DNA of 7,378 nt from an uncultured Collinsella sp. GTDB taxonomy: Bacteria > Actinomycetota > Coriobacteriia > Coriobacteriales > Coriobacteriaceae. A model generated the notes under the pieces. That model was not told the origin of the DNA. It saw only the letters and a list, made by a program, of their open reading frames with translations, and did no database searches. The position numbers and the translations under genes were made by a program. Location of the stretch: assembly GCA_958438955.1 (NCBI GenBank), contig CAUBTS010000086.1, positions 1 to 7,378 of the forward strand, read 5' to 3'. Shown here in pieces: positions 1 to 5,283 of the stretch (positions are counted from its first letter, which is position 1; every line of letters begins with the position of its first letter).

Positions 1-10
1 TTATAGCAGA

Positions 11-120
11 GGCCCCTTGGCCTTTAGTTTGATACAAGTTCCGCACGAGCCGGAAAGCACTTAATGTGCTTTCCGTGCGAGCAGGACTGTTCGCAGTAGC
101 AAACTAAAGGCCAAGGGGCC
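11..120. repeat. Nested long inverted repeat, element 1
   Basis: The outer arms are 11-35 and 96-120. They are reverse complements at 24 of 25 positions, and the first 20 bases match perfectly. Inside them is a perfect 10-bp hairpin (51-60 with 66-75, loop TTAAT). The outer and inner stems are separated by spacers of 15 nt (36-50) and 20 nt (76-95). The element starts 33 nt downstream of the stop codon of the minus-strand glycosyltransferase, so it would sit in that gene's 3' untranslated RNA. No T-run follows the arm on either strand, so it is not a textbook intrinsic terminator. No convincing target-site duplication flanks it. It could be a structured 3' end, a transcription stop of unusual form, or a small palindromic repeat. 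The structure is certain; the function is unknown. Confidence 0.85.
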
Positions 121-152
121 CAGTCAACCTATCAGCAGCGATTACTCGGCAG

Positions 153-1184
153 CTAGTTGAATTTGAAGATCTTTGAGGCAAGACGGTATAGGCCGAGTGT
201 GGTTTTGTCTCCGGCCCGTCCGCGCAGATTGGTGAAGAACCCGACCACGCCGTAGCGGGCACGACGATACATGCGCTCGTCGTAGGCCTTCAAATCATTC
301 CACAGCGTCTTTAGGCGCTCGTCGGCGCAATCTTCCTCGGAAAGCTTGGTGAGCACCGAGCAGATCGCCATCATCATGGTGAAATAGCCCATCATGTACG
401 AGCGCAGACGCGACGACTCAACATCGCTGTACAGGTGGTACGACTCCATCATGATGCGCGTCACACGGAACTGCTGGTCCAGACGCTTGACCATCGTGGC
501 CTCGTTGACACTCTGGCCCTCGCGACCGATAAAGTAGCGATAGAGGTCGATGTCGGCGTAGTACATGGTCTTGCAACGCGGCAGCGGCACGTAGGCGTAG
601 ATGTTGTCCACATAGAACGTGTGCGGCGGCATGGGAAGGTTGGACTCGCGCAGCACATCCGTGCGATAGCACAGGCTGTGCATGAGTAGGTTCTGGTCCA
701 GGCGGAAATGACCGATCTGATCCCAGGAAAAGATCTTTTTGCGCGGCAGGGCAAATTTGTAGCCAATAGCGGTATGCGTGCCCTCGTAAACCTTCTCGTA
801 CACGTAGTTCGAGATAAACAGGTCAACGCGCTGGTCACGCTCTTCAAAGCCACGCAGAATCGACAGCATAGTCGAAAGAGCCGCAGCATCGAGCCAGTCA
901 TCCGAGTCGACGACCTTGTAGTAGGTGCCCTGTGCCTCGCGCAGACCCGAAAGGACGGCAATACCGTGGCCGCCGTTCTCCTGGTGCACCGCGCGAATGA
1001 TACCGGGATAACGTGCCTCCCACTCGTCGGCCTTATCGGCCGTCTCGTCCTTGGAGCCGTCGTCCACTACGATAATCTCGATATCGGTGGCGTAATTGCT
1101 CCCCTCCAAGATGGAGGTGATGCAATGGTCCATGTCCTTGGCGGCGTTATACGAGGGAATACCGAATGTTATGACTTTATGCAT
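153..1184 (-). CDS. Family 2 (GT-A fold) glycosyltransferase
   Basis: Probable inverting glycosyltransferase that moves a sugar from a nucleotide-sugar donor to a surface glycan at the inner face of the membrane. Taking the start at 1184 gives 343 residues. The N-terminus (KVITFGIPSYNAAKDM) is the usual first strand of GT2 enzymes. VVDDGS (about residues 39-44) is the nucleotide-binding motif, QENGGHG lies at 68-74, and VDSDDW (92-97) carries the DxD metal-binding motif. The C-terminal half is a mostly helical extension without obvious membrane segments. An upstream in-frame ATG at 1202 would add six residues, but neither start has a good Shine-Dalgarno sequence. I prefer 1184 because it begins at the conserved strand and overlaps the glf stop by 8 nt (ATGCATAA), which suggests translational coupling. 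Its place after glf makes a galactofuranosyltransferase possible, but the sequence alone does not fix donor or acceptor. Confidence 0.88.
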   Translation of the reverse strand: MHKVITFGIPSYNAAKDMDHCITSILEGSNYATDIEIIVVDDGSKDETADKADEWEARYPGIIRAVHQENGGHGIAVLSGLREAQGTYYKVVDSDDWLDAAALSTMLSILRGFEERDQRVDLFISNYVYEKVYEGTHTAIGYKFALPRKKIFSWDQIGHFRLDQNLLMHSLCYRTDVLRESNLPMPPHTFYVDNIYAYVPLPRCKTMYYADIDLYRYFIGREGQSVNEATMVKRLDQQFRVTRIMMESYHLYSDVESSRLRSYMMGYFTMMMAICSVLTKLSEEDCADERLKTLWNDLKAYDERMYRRARYGVVGFFTNLRGRAGDKTTLGLYRLASKIFKFN

Positions 1185-2379
1185 GGCAGGCGATAATCTC
1201 ATCCGAAAGATCGAGGGCGGAATTGGTCACAGCGTCCATATCGTAGTAACGATACTCGGCCAGACGACCCACCGGGTGGAAGTTCGTCAGGTTCTGGACG
1301 CGCTCAAGATAGCGATCATAGAGCTCACGGTTCTCGGGCTCAAGAATGGCGTAGTACGGCGTCTCGCCCGAGCCGGGCGTATAGGCCTTGGAATACTCCT
1401 TCATGATGGTGGTCTTGCCGGGCAGGATCTGACCGGTCATGTTCTTGAACTCGGTAATGCGCGTGTAGTCCTCGCTCGTGGTGTAGTTGACGGTGCCCAC
1501 GGGCTGGAACTGGTCCATATCGAGCGTCTCGAACTTCATGTCGAGCGTGCGGTACGGTAGCGCGCCCAGATCGAGATTGAACAGCTCATCGAGCGGACCG
1601 GTGTAGACGATCTCGCCACCATAGACCTTGCCGTCGATCTTGACGGTAGTCTCGTCGATTTCAAAGAGGTCACGGGCGTCCACGTCGCAGAACACGTCGA
1701 TCAGGTCGTGGTCGAGCATGTGCTCAAAGAGCGCCGTGTAGCCCTCCTGCGGCATGCCCTGGAAGGGAGCTTGCGGGAAGTAGCGGTCATCATCGCCCAC
1801 AAAGACGGGAACGCGGCCGGTGATCGAGGGATCGATCTGATCGGGCGTCTGGCCCCACTGCTTCATGGTGTAATGCAAAAAGACGTTCTCGTAGACGTAA
1901 TCGGCGACCTCGGCAAGATCCGGGTCGTTCTTCTTGCGCAACTCCATGATGGGCACCTTGACGTCCTTGCCAAAGGTCTCCACGAGCTTCTGATACAGCT
2001 CCTCGCCGCGCTCATCGCCAAAGGCGAGCTTGAGGCTCGCGTGGTTAAAGGGCACGGGCATAAGGGTACCGTTGATGTTGGCGAGCACCTTGTGCTGATA
2101 GTCCGTCCACTTGGTAAAGCGCGACAGGAAATTATGGACGCGCTCGTTAAAAGTGTGGTAGATGTGCGGACCGTACTCGTGGATAAGGATCCCGGCCTCA
2201 TCAGCGCAGTCGTAAGCGTTGCCCGCGATGTGGCTACGACGCTCCAGAACGGCAACGCGATAGCCGATGGTCTCGGCGAGACGGCGGGCACAAACGGCAC
2301 CGGCATATCCGGCACCGACAACAATCATGTCATATGCGCCGGCGTTAAAGCCTTCAGGCAGGCCTGAGGTAATCTGCAT
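1177..2379 (-). CDS. glf: UDP-galactopyranose mutase
   Basis: FAD-dependent cytosolic enzyme that interconverts UDP-galactopyranose and UDP-galactofuranose, the donor for galactofuranose in surface glycans. The protein has 400 residues, at the upper end of the usual 360-400. The Rossmann motif VVGAGYAGAV is at about residues 20-29 after a 15-residue leader, and ERRSHIAGNAYD (46-57) completes the FAD site. HEYGPHIYHT (67-76), YTMKQWG (170-176), a DDDRYFPQAPFQGMPQEGY stretch (about 196-214) and a C-terminal GRLAEYRYYDMDAV segment are all typical of Glf. The start at 2379 is supported by an AAGGAG ribosome binding site 5 nt upstream (2385-2390). The downstream glycosyltransferase overlaps its stop codon, so the two are almost certainly co-transcribed. 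It diverges from pta. Identity is close to certain from the motifs. Confidence 0.96.
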   Translation of the reverse strand: MQITSGLPEGFNAGAYDMIVVGAGYAGAVCARRLAETIGYRVAVLERRSHIAGNAYDCADEAGILIHEYGPHIYHTFNERVHNFLSRFTKWTDYQHKVLANINGTLMPVPFNHASLKLAFGDERGEELYQKLVETFGKDVKVPIMELRKKNDPDLAEVADYVYENVFLHYTMKQWGQTPDQIDPSITGRVPVFVGDDDRYFPQAPFQGMPQEGYTALFEHMLDHDLIDVFCDVDARDLFEIDETTVKIDGKVYGGEIVYTGPLDELFNLDLGALPYRTLDMKFETLDMDQFQPVGTVNYTTSEDYTRITEFKNMTGQILPGKTTIMKEYSKAYTPGSGETPYYAILEPENRELYDRYLERVQNLTNFHPVGRLAEYRYYDMDAVTNSALDLSDEIIACHA

Positions 2380-2393
2380 CGATACTCCTTGTC

Positions 2394-2441
2394 AAAAGCC
2401 ACGGGCTCGTTAGCTGGGCTTTTCTCGAACATTCTTCGAGA
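2394..2441 (-). promoter_or_regulatory. Tandem hairpins in the glf leader
   Basis: Two adjacent inverted repeats lie between the likely glf promoter and its ribosome binding site. In the glf sense, the first is TCTCGAA-N5-TTCGAGA (2441 to 2423). The second pairs AAAAGCC with GGCTTTT (2423-2417 with 2400-2394) and ends in four T residues just before the AAGGAG site. The first could be a 5'-end stabilising hairpin or an operator. The second looks like a weak intrinsic terminator or attenuator, but its stem is short and its loop is 16 nt. The repeats are seen directly; a regulatory role is inferred. Confidence 0.35.
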
Positions 2442-2457
2442 CATATTTATCAGAGCG

Positions 2458-2463
2458 ATTATA
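2458..2463 (-). promoter_or_regulatory. Probable -10 box for the glf operon
   Basis: A perfect TATAAT hexamer reads on the minus strand about 80 bp upstream of the glf start codon, giving a predicted leader of roughly 70 nt. No good -35 hexamer lies 16-18 bp upstream, so the promoter may be activator-dependent or the match may be chance. It forms half of a 7-bp dyad (ATTATAG at 2458-2464, CTATAAT at 2477-2483). Confidence 0.4.
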
Positions 2464-2477
2464 GCGCTAATGCGTCC

Positions 2478-2483
2478 TATAAT
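2478..2483 (+). promoter_or_regulatory. pta: Probable -10 box for pta
   Basis: A perfect TATAAT hexamer on the plus strand lies about 130 bp upstream of pta, which predicts a leader of about 120 nt. As with the facing glf box, no convincing -35 hexamer is present at the usual distance. Its expected -35 zone falls on the glf -10 box and the reverse is also true, so polymerase could occupy only one promoter at a time. Confidence 0.4.
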
Positions 2484-2535
2484 GAGCTTGCCACACAAGG
2501 AAAGCTCAAGCACCGCGGCGTACATTATTGAAAGG

Positions 2536-2558
2536 TAAACCCGCTAGCAGCGGGTTTA
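2536..2558 (+). terminator. Terminator-like hairpin in the pta leader
   Basis: A perfect 10-bp stem (TAAACCCGCT at 2536-2545, AGCGGGTTTA at 2549-2558) with a 3-nt loop is followed by TTCG. It lies downstream of the plus-strand -10 box and 50 nt before the pta ribosome binding site. It could attenuate pta transcription, end a short leader RNA, or simply be a stable leader hairpin. The T-tract is short and interrupted, so termination efficiency is uncertain. Confidence 0.4.
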
Positions 2559-2610
2559 TTCGTGTGCAGTCAGGCGCCTGGAGCTTAGCGAAACGCTTGT
2601 AAGGAGTAAC

Positions 2611-3591
2611 ATGAGCGATTTCCTTAACCGTATGAAGTCTGCCGCCAAGGCCGACCTTAAGACGATCGTCCTGCCCGAGGGCGAGGATCCGCGCACCATC
2701 GTCGCAGCCACCAAGATCATCGAGGAGGGCCTGGCAAAGATCGTCATCCTGGGTAACCCCGACGAGATCGACGTTCCCGGCGCTACCGTCATCGATCCGC
2801 GCAATGCCGAGAAGCACGAGGAGTACGCGCAGAAGTTTGCCGAGCTCCGCGCCAAGAAGGGCGTTACCATCGAGCAGGCTCGCGCCCAGGTGATGGATGC
2901 CACCTACTTTGGCACCATGATGGTCAAGATGGGCGACGCCGACGGCCTGGTCTCCGGCGCCTGCCACTCCACCGCCGACACCCTGCGCCCCGCGCTGCAG
3001 ATCCTCAAGACCGCCCCGGGCACTAAGCTGGTCTCGGCCTTCTTCGTGATGTGCACCGACACCCCGCAGTTCGGCACCGACGGCACGCTGATCTTCGCCG
3101 ACTGCGGCCTCAACATCAACCCGTCCTCCGATGAGCTCTCTGAGATCGCCATCGCCTCCGCTCACTCCTGGTCCACCTTCATGGGCAACGTTGAGCCGCA
3201 CGTGGCCATGCTCTCCTACTCCACCATGGGCTCCGCCGGCGGCGAGGTCGCCAAGAAGGTCCAGGAGGCTGTGAAGTTCTGCAAGGAGAAGGCTCCCGAG
3301 CTCGCCATCGATGGCGACCTGCAGCTCGACGCCGCCATCGTCCCCACCGTCGCCCAGCTCAAGGCTCCCGGTTCCTCCGTTGCCGGTAAGGCCAACGTGC
3401 TCGTGTTCCCCGACCTCGAGGCCGGCAACATCGGCTACAAGCTGGTCCAGCGCTTCGCCGGCGCCGACGCCTACGGCCCCATCCTGCAGGGCATCGCCAA
3501 GCCGGTTAACGACCTTTCGCGCGGCTGCTCTGCCGACGACATCGTGGGCGTCGTGGCCATCACCGCCGTCCAGGCTCAGATGGCTGAGTAG
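2611..3591 (+). CDS. pta: Phosphate acetyltransferase (short form)
   Basis: Cytosolic enzyme converting acetyl-CoA and phosphate to acetyl phosphate and CoA, the first step of the Pta-AckA overflow and ATP-yielding pathway. The 326-residue length is that of the short class, which is the catalytic domain only; the long N-terminal regulatory region of enteric Pta is absent. Family motifs run in order: SGACHSTADTLRP (115-127), LSYSTMGSAGG (201-211), DGDLQLDAAIVP (234-245), VFPDLEAGNIGYKL (265-278) and AKPVNDLSRGC (296-306). The start is set by AAGGAG at 2601-2606, four bases before ATG. It faces ackA1 tail to tail instead of preceding it in an operon. A nested inverted repeat begins 15 nt after its TAG stop. 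Identity is very secure. Confidence 0.97.
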   Translation: MSDFLNRMKSAAKADLKTIVLPEGEDPRTIVAATKIIEEGLAKIVILGNPDEIDVPGATVIDPRNAEKHEEYAQKFAELRAKKGVTIEQARAQVMDATYFGTMMVKMGDADGLVSGACHSTADTLRPALQILKTAPGTKLVSAFFVMCTDTPQFGTDGTLIFADCGLNINPSSDELSEIAIASAHSWSTFMGNVEPHVAMLSYSTMGSAGGEVAKKVQEAVKFCKEKAPELAIDGDLQLDAAIVPTVAQLKAPGSSVAGKANVLVFPDLEAGNIGYKLVQRFAGADAYGPILQGIAKPVNDLSRGCSADDIVGVVAITAVQAQMAE

Positions 3592-3606
3592 CGGACGTAT
3601 CCCCTC

Positions 3607-3733
3607 GGGACCCTACAGGGTAAAGCTCTGAAAACGTCCTCGGACATGTCGGAAGCCCCCGCTGCGCACTACGTGCGGCGGGGGCTTCCTCCGTCCTGCG
3701 GAAAGTTTTCAGAGCTTTACCCTGTAGGGTCCC
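3607..3733. repeat. Nested long inverted repeat, element 2
   Basis: The outer arms 3607-3635 and 3705-3733 are perfect 29-bp reverse complements. Inside is a very GC-rich hairpin: 12 bp (3651-3662 with 3678-3689), capped by a further 5 bp (3665-3669 with 3673-3677) and a 3-nt loop. Both spacers between the outer and inner stems are 15 nt. A partial outer extension is visible, with GTAGCGG at the pta stop (3588-3594) facing CCGCTAC (3736-3742). The element begins 15 nt after the pta stop, so it would be the 3' end of pta mRNA, or the far 3' end of ackA1 readthrough. There is no T-run after either arm. Candidate roles are a 3' stabiliser, an RNase III substrate, a barrier between convergent genes, or a mobile palindromic repeat. 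Confidence 0.9.
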
Positions 3734-3882
3734 TGCCGCTACGTTGCAATCAGGGCATCTGGAGTGGACGGCGGCTTGGCTACGAGCTGGGGCTGAGAAT
3801 CCTGAACGGATGGGTGTCGTTGCTAAAAGTGCAGGCGTTGCCGGCGATGATCACTTTGGGACTGGAATTTCCGTATGCTAGT
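3734..3882. other. Unassigned intergenic stretch
   Basis: About 150 bp between the nested repeat and the ackA1 terminator. I recognise no gene, RNA family or strong inverted repeat here. A plus-strand reading frame (3646-3897) crosses it, but it starts within the hairpin element and ends in the terminator, so I do not call it. A minus-strand frame is also open over roughly 100 bp here without a plausible start. The part from about 3820 to 3880 is less GC-rich than the flanking genes. Confidence 0.5.
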
Positions 3883-3918
3883 AAAAAGGCCTCCTGAGTC
3901 GTTGCTCAGGAGGCCTTT
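3883..3918 (-). terminator. Bidirectional intrinsic terminator after ackA1
   Basis: A perfect 14-bp stem (3885-3898 with 3905-3918) has the loop TCGTTG. On the minus strand the stem runs into a T-tract (complement of the A-run at 3883-3887), which makes a canonical terminator 23 nt after the ackA1 stop. In the plus direction the stem ends in CCTTT followed by CGTTT, so it can also stop transcription arriving from pta. It separates the two convergent units. Confidence 0.88.
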
Positions 3919-3940
3919 CGTTTACATGCAAACGAGCGCG

Positions 3941-5119
3941 TTAGTTGTTCTTGGTCAGGCGCTCTACGTCGTGGGCGATCATGTATTCCTCGTCGGTGGG
4001 GATGACCATGACCGTGACAGAAGAGCCGGCGGCGCTGATGACCTGTGGGCCGTTACCCACGGCCTCGCGGTTCTTGTTGTTGTCGATGCGCACGCCCAGC
4101 CACTCAAAGCAGTCGCAGAAAGCCTTGCGGATCGACCAGTCGTTCTCGCCAATACCCGCGGTAAAGGTGATGGTGTCCACGCCCGCCATGGAGGCGATCA
4201 TGGAACCGGCCTGCTGCATGGCCTTGTAGGCGAACATATCGAAGGCGAGCAGGCAGCGCTCGTCGCCCTCGGAGGAGCGTGTACGGATGTCGCGGGCGTC
4301 ATTGGAGATACCCGAGATGGCAAGCAGACCAGACTGCTTGTTCATCATGTCATCGACTTCCTGGTAGCTGTAGCCGCCCTCACGCTGGAGGTAGCACACG
4401 GTGGCCGGGTCAATGGAACCACAACGTGTGCCCATCATCAGGCCGTCGAGCGGCGTGAGGCCCATCGTGGTATCGCGGCACACGCCGTCCTCGATGGCGG
4501 CGAGCGAAGCACCGTTGCCCAGATGGCACGAAAGCAGACGGTGACAGCGCGAGCCCAGGATCTCCTTGGCCATCATCCACTCATAGCGGTGGCTCGTGCC
4601 GTGGGCACCGTACTTGCGCACGTGGTACTTGTCGCACACGTCCTTAGGCAACGCGTAGGTGTAGGCGACCTCGGGCATGGTCATGTGGAACGAGGTATCG
4701 AAGACGGCCACGTTGGGCAGCTCCGGATACTTCTCGCGGCAATACTCGATTGCTGCGGCCTCGCCATAATTGTGCAGCGGGGCGAGCGGGGCCACCTCGA
4801 GAATCTTAGCCATGACCTCGTCGTCGACGACCGCGGAATCCTTAAAGTGCCAACCGCCTTGAACAATGCGATGGCCAATGCCATCGATCGTAAAGTCGGT
4901 CTTCTCGAGCTCCTCGAGCACACGCGCGATAGCCGAGCGATGATCGGGGAAAGGGACCTCCTCGGTTTGCTTGGAGCCACCGTTCTCGGAGTGGCCAAAG
5001 ATACCCATGTCCGAACCGATACGCTCGCAGTTGCCCTTGGCGAAAACCTCGCGGGTATCGGTATCCAAAAGCTGATATTTAAGGCTTGAGCTGCCGGCGT
5101 TGACAACAAGTACGTTCAT
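3941..5119 (-). CDS. ackA: Acetate kinase, copy 1 (canonical motifs)
   Basis: Cytosolic acetate kinase that transfers phosphate from acetyl phosphate to ADP, giving acetate and ATP; the reaction is reversible. The 392-residue length is typical. Motifs of the ASKHA-fold family are complete: VNAGSSSLKYQ (6-16, with the catalytic-site Asn7), GHRIVQGG (82-89, Arg84), FDTSFH (140-145), YGAHGTSHRY (170-179), HLGNGAS (199-205), DTTMGLTPLDG (216-226), MGTRCGSIDPA (229-239), AGIGEN (321-326) and IPTDEE (373-378). The His of the common HRVVHGG motif is Gln here. AAGGAG four bases before ATG fixes the start. The stop is followed by a strong terminator. It is about two-thirds identical to the next gene upstream and is separated from it by a terminator and a probable promoter. 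Of the two copies, this one looks like the standard enzyme. Confidence 0.96.
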   Translation of the reverse strand: MNVLVVNAGSSSLKYQLLDTDTREVFAKGNCERIGSDMGIFGHSENGGSKQTEEVPFPDHRSAIARVLEELEKTDFTIDGIGHRIVQGGWHFKDSAVVDDEVMAKILEVAPLAPLHNYGEAAAIEYCREKYPELPNVAVFDTSFHMTMPEVAYTYALPKDVCDKYHVRKYGAHGTSHRYEWMMAKEILGSRCHRLLSCHLGNGASLAAIEDGVCRDTTMGLTPLDGLMMGTRCGSIDPATVCYLQREGGYSYQEVDDMMNKQSGLLAISGISNDARDIRTRSSEGDERCLLAFDMFAYKAMQQAGSMIASMAGVDTITFTAGIGENDWSIRKAFCDCFEWLGVRIDNNKNREAVGNGPQVISAAGSSVTVMVIPTDEEYMIAHDVERLTKNN

Positions 5120-5171
5120 GAGACTCCTTTGCAGTGCGATACGGTCGGCGCAGACCCCTTAAGGCGGCCGC

Positions 5172-5212
5172 ATGTTAATAAGAAGTTATCACACCTTGAT
5201 AAATAGCTATCA
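5172..5212 (-). promoter_or_regulatory. Candidate ackA1 promoter and operator
   Basis: Three TATCA/TGATA half-sites lie in one AT-rich patch upstream of ackA1: TATCA (5187-5191), TGATA (5197-5201) and TATCA (5208-5212), spaced 10-11 bp apart, or one helical turn. The first two form TTATCA-N5-TGATAA. On the minus strand, TTATCA (5202-5197) could act as a -35 with TATTAA 16 bp downstream as the -10, so the dyad would overlap the promoter. The repeats are seen; the promoter and the regulator are inferred. Confidence 0.35.
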
Positions 5213-5233
5213 GGCATATCGCCCAACGAGCAC

Positions 5234-5272
5234 AAAAGAGGGGCCGAACGGCGCTCGATCGTCCAGCCCCTC
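5234..5272 (-). terminator. Intrinsic terminator after ackA2
   Basis: On the minus strand GAGGGGC (5272-5266) pairs with GCCCCTC (5244-5238) and is followed by TTTTGTG. It begins 12 nt after the ackA2 stop. A competing 8-bp pairing is possible between AAGAGGGG (5236-5243) and CCCCTCTT (5272-5279). The hairpin and T-run imply that ackA2 transcription mostly stops before ackA1. Confidence 0.72.
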
Positions 5273-5283
5273 CCCTCTTGCAA

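Noticed and set aside
1..130. Element 1 as an insertion sequence or MITE with target-site duplication
   Set aside because: The flanks (CAGA on the left, CAGT on the right) share only three bases, too few to claim a duplication, and there is no transposase.
2482..2538. An 18-codon frame (ATG at 2482, TAA at 2536) leading straight into the hairpin at 2536-2558, like an attenuator leader peptide
   Set aside because: Its ATG overlaps the predicted -10 box, so it would not be in the transcript, and it has no Shine-Dalgarno sequence.
2506..3201. A 231-codon minus-strand frame over the start of pta
   Set aside because: It overlaps pta, whose motifs are unmistakable, and its translation is low complexity.
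3646..3897. An 83-codon plus-strand frame in the pta-ackA1 gap
   Set aside because: It starts inside the nested inverted repeat, runs through the GC-rich hairpin and one outer arm, and stops within the terminator. There is no ribosome binding site and no recognisable motif, although its last 25 or so codons lie in the unexplained stretch.
3875..5089. A 404-codon open frame antisense to almost all of ackA1
   Set aside because: It mirrors ackA1, encodes a low-complexity His/Val/Gly-rich product with no recognisable domain, and has no proper ribosome binding site. GC-biased codon use in the sense gene removes antisense stops.
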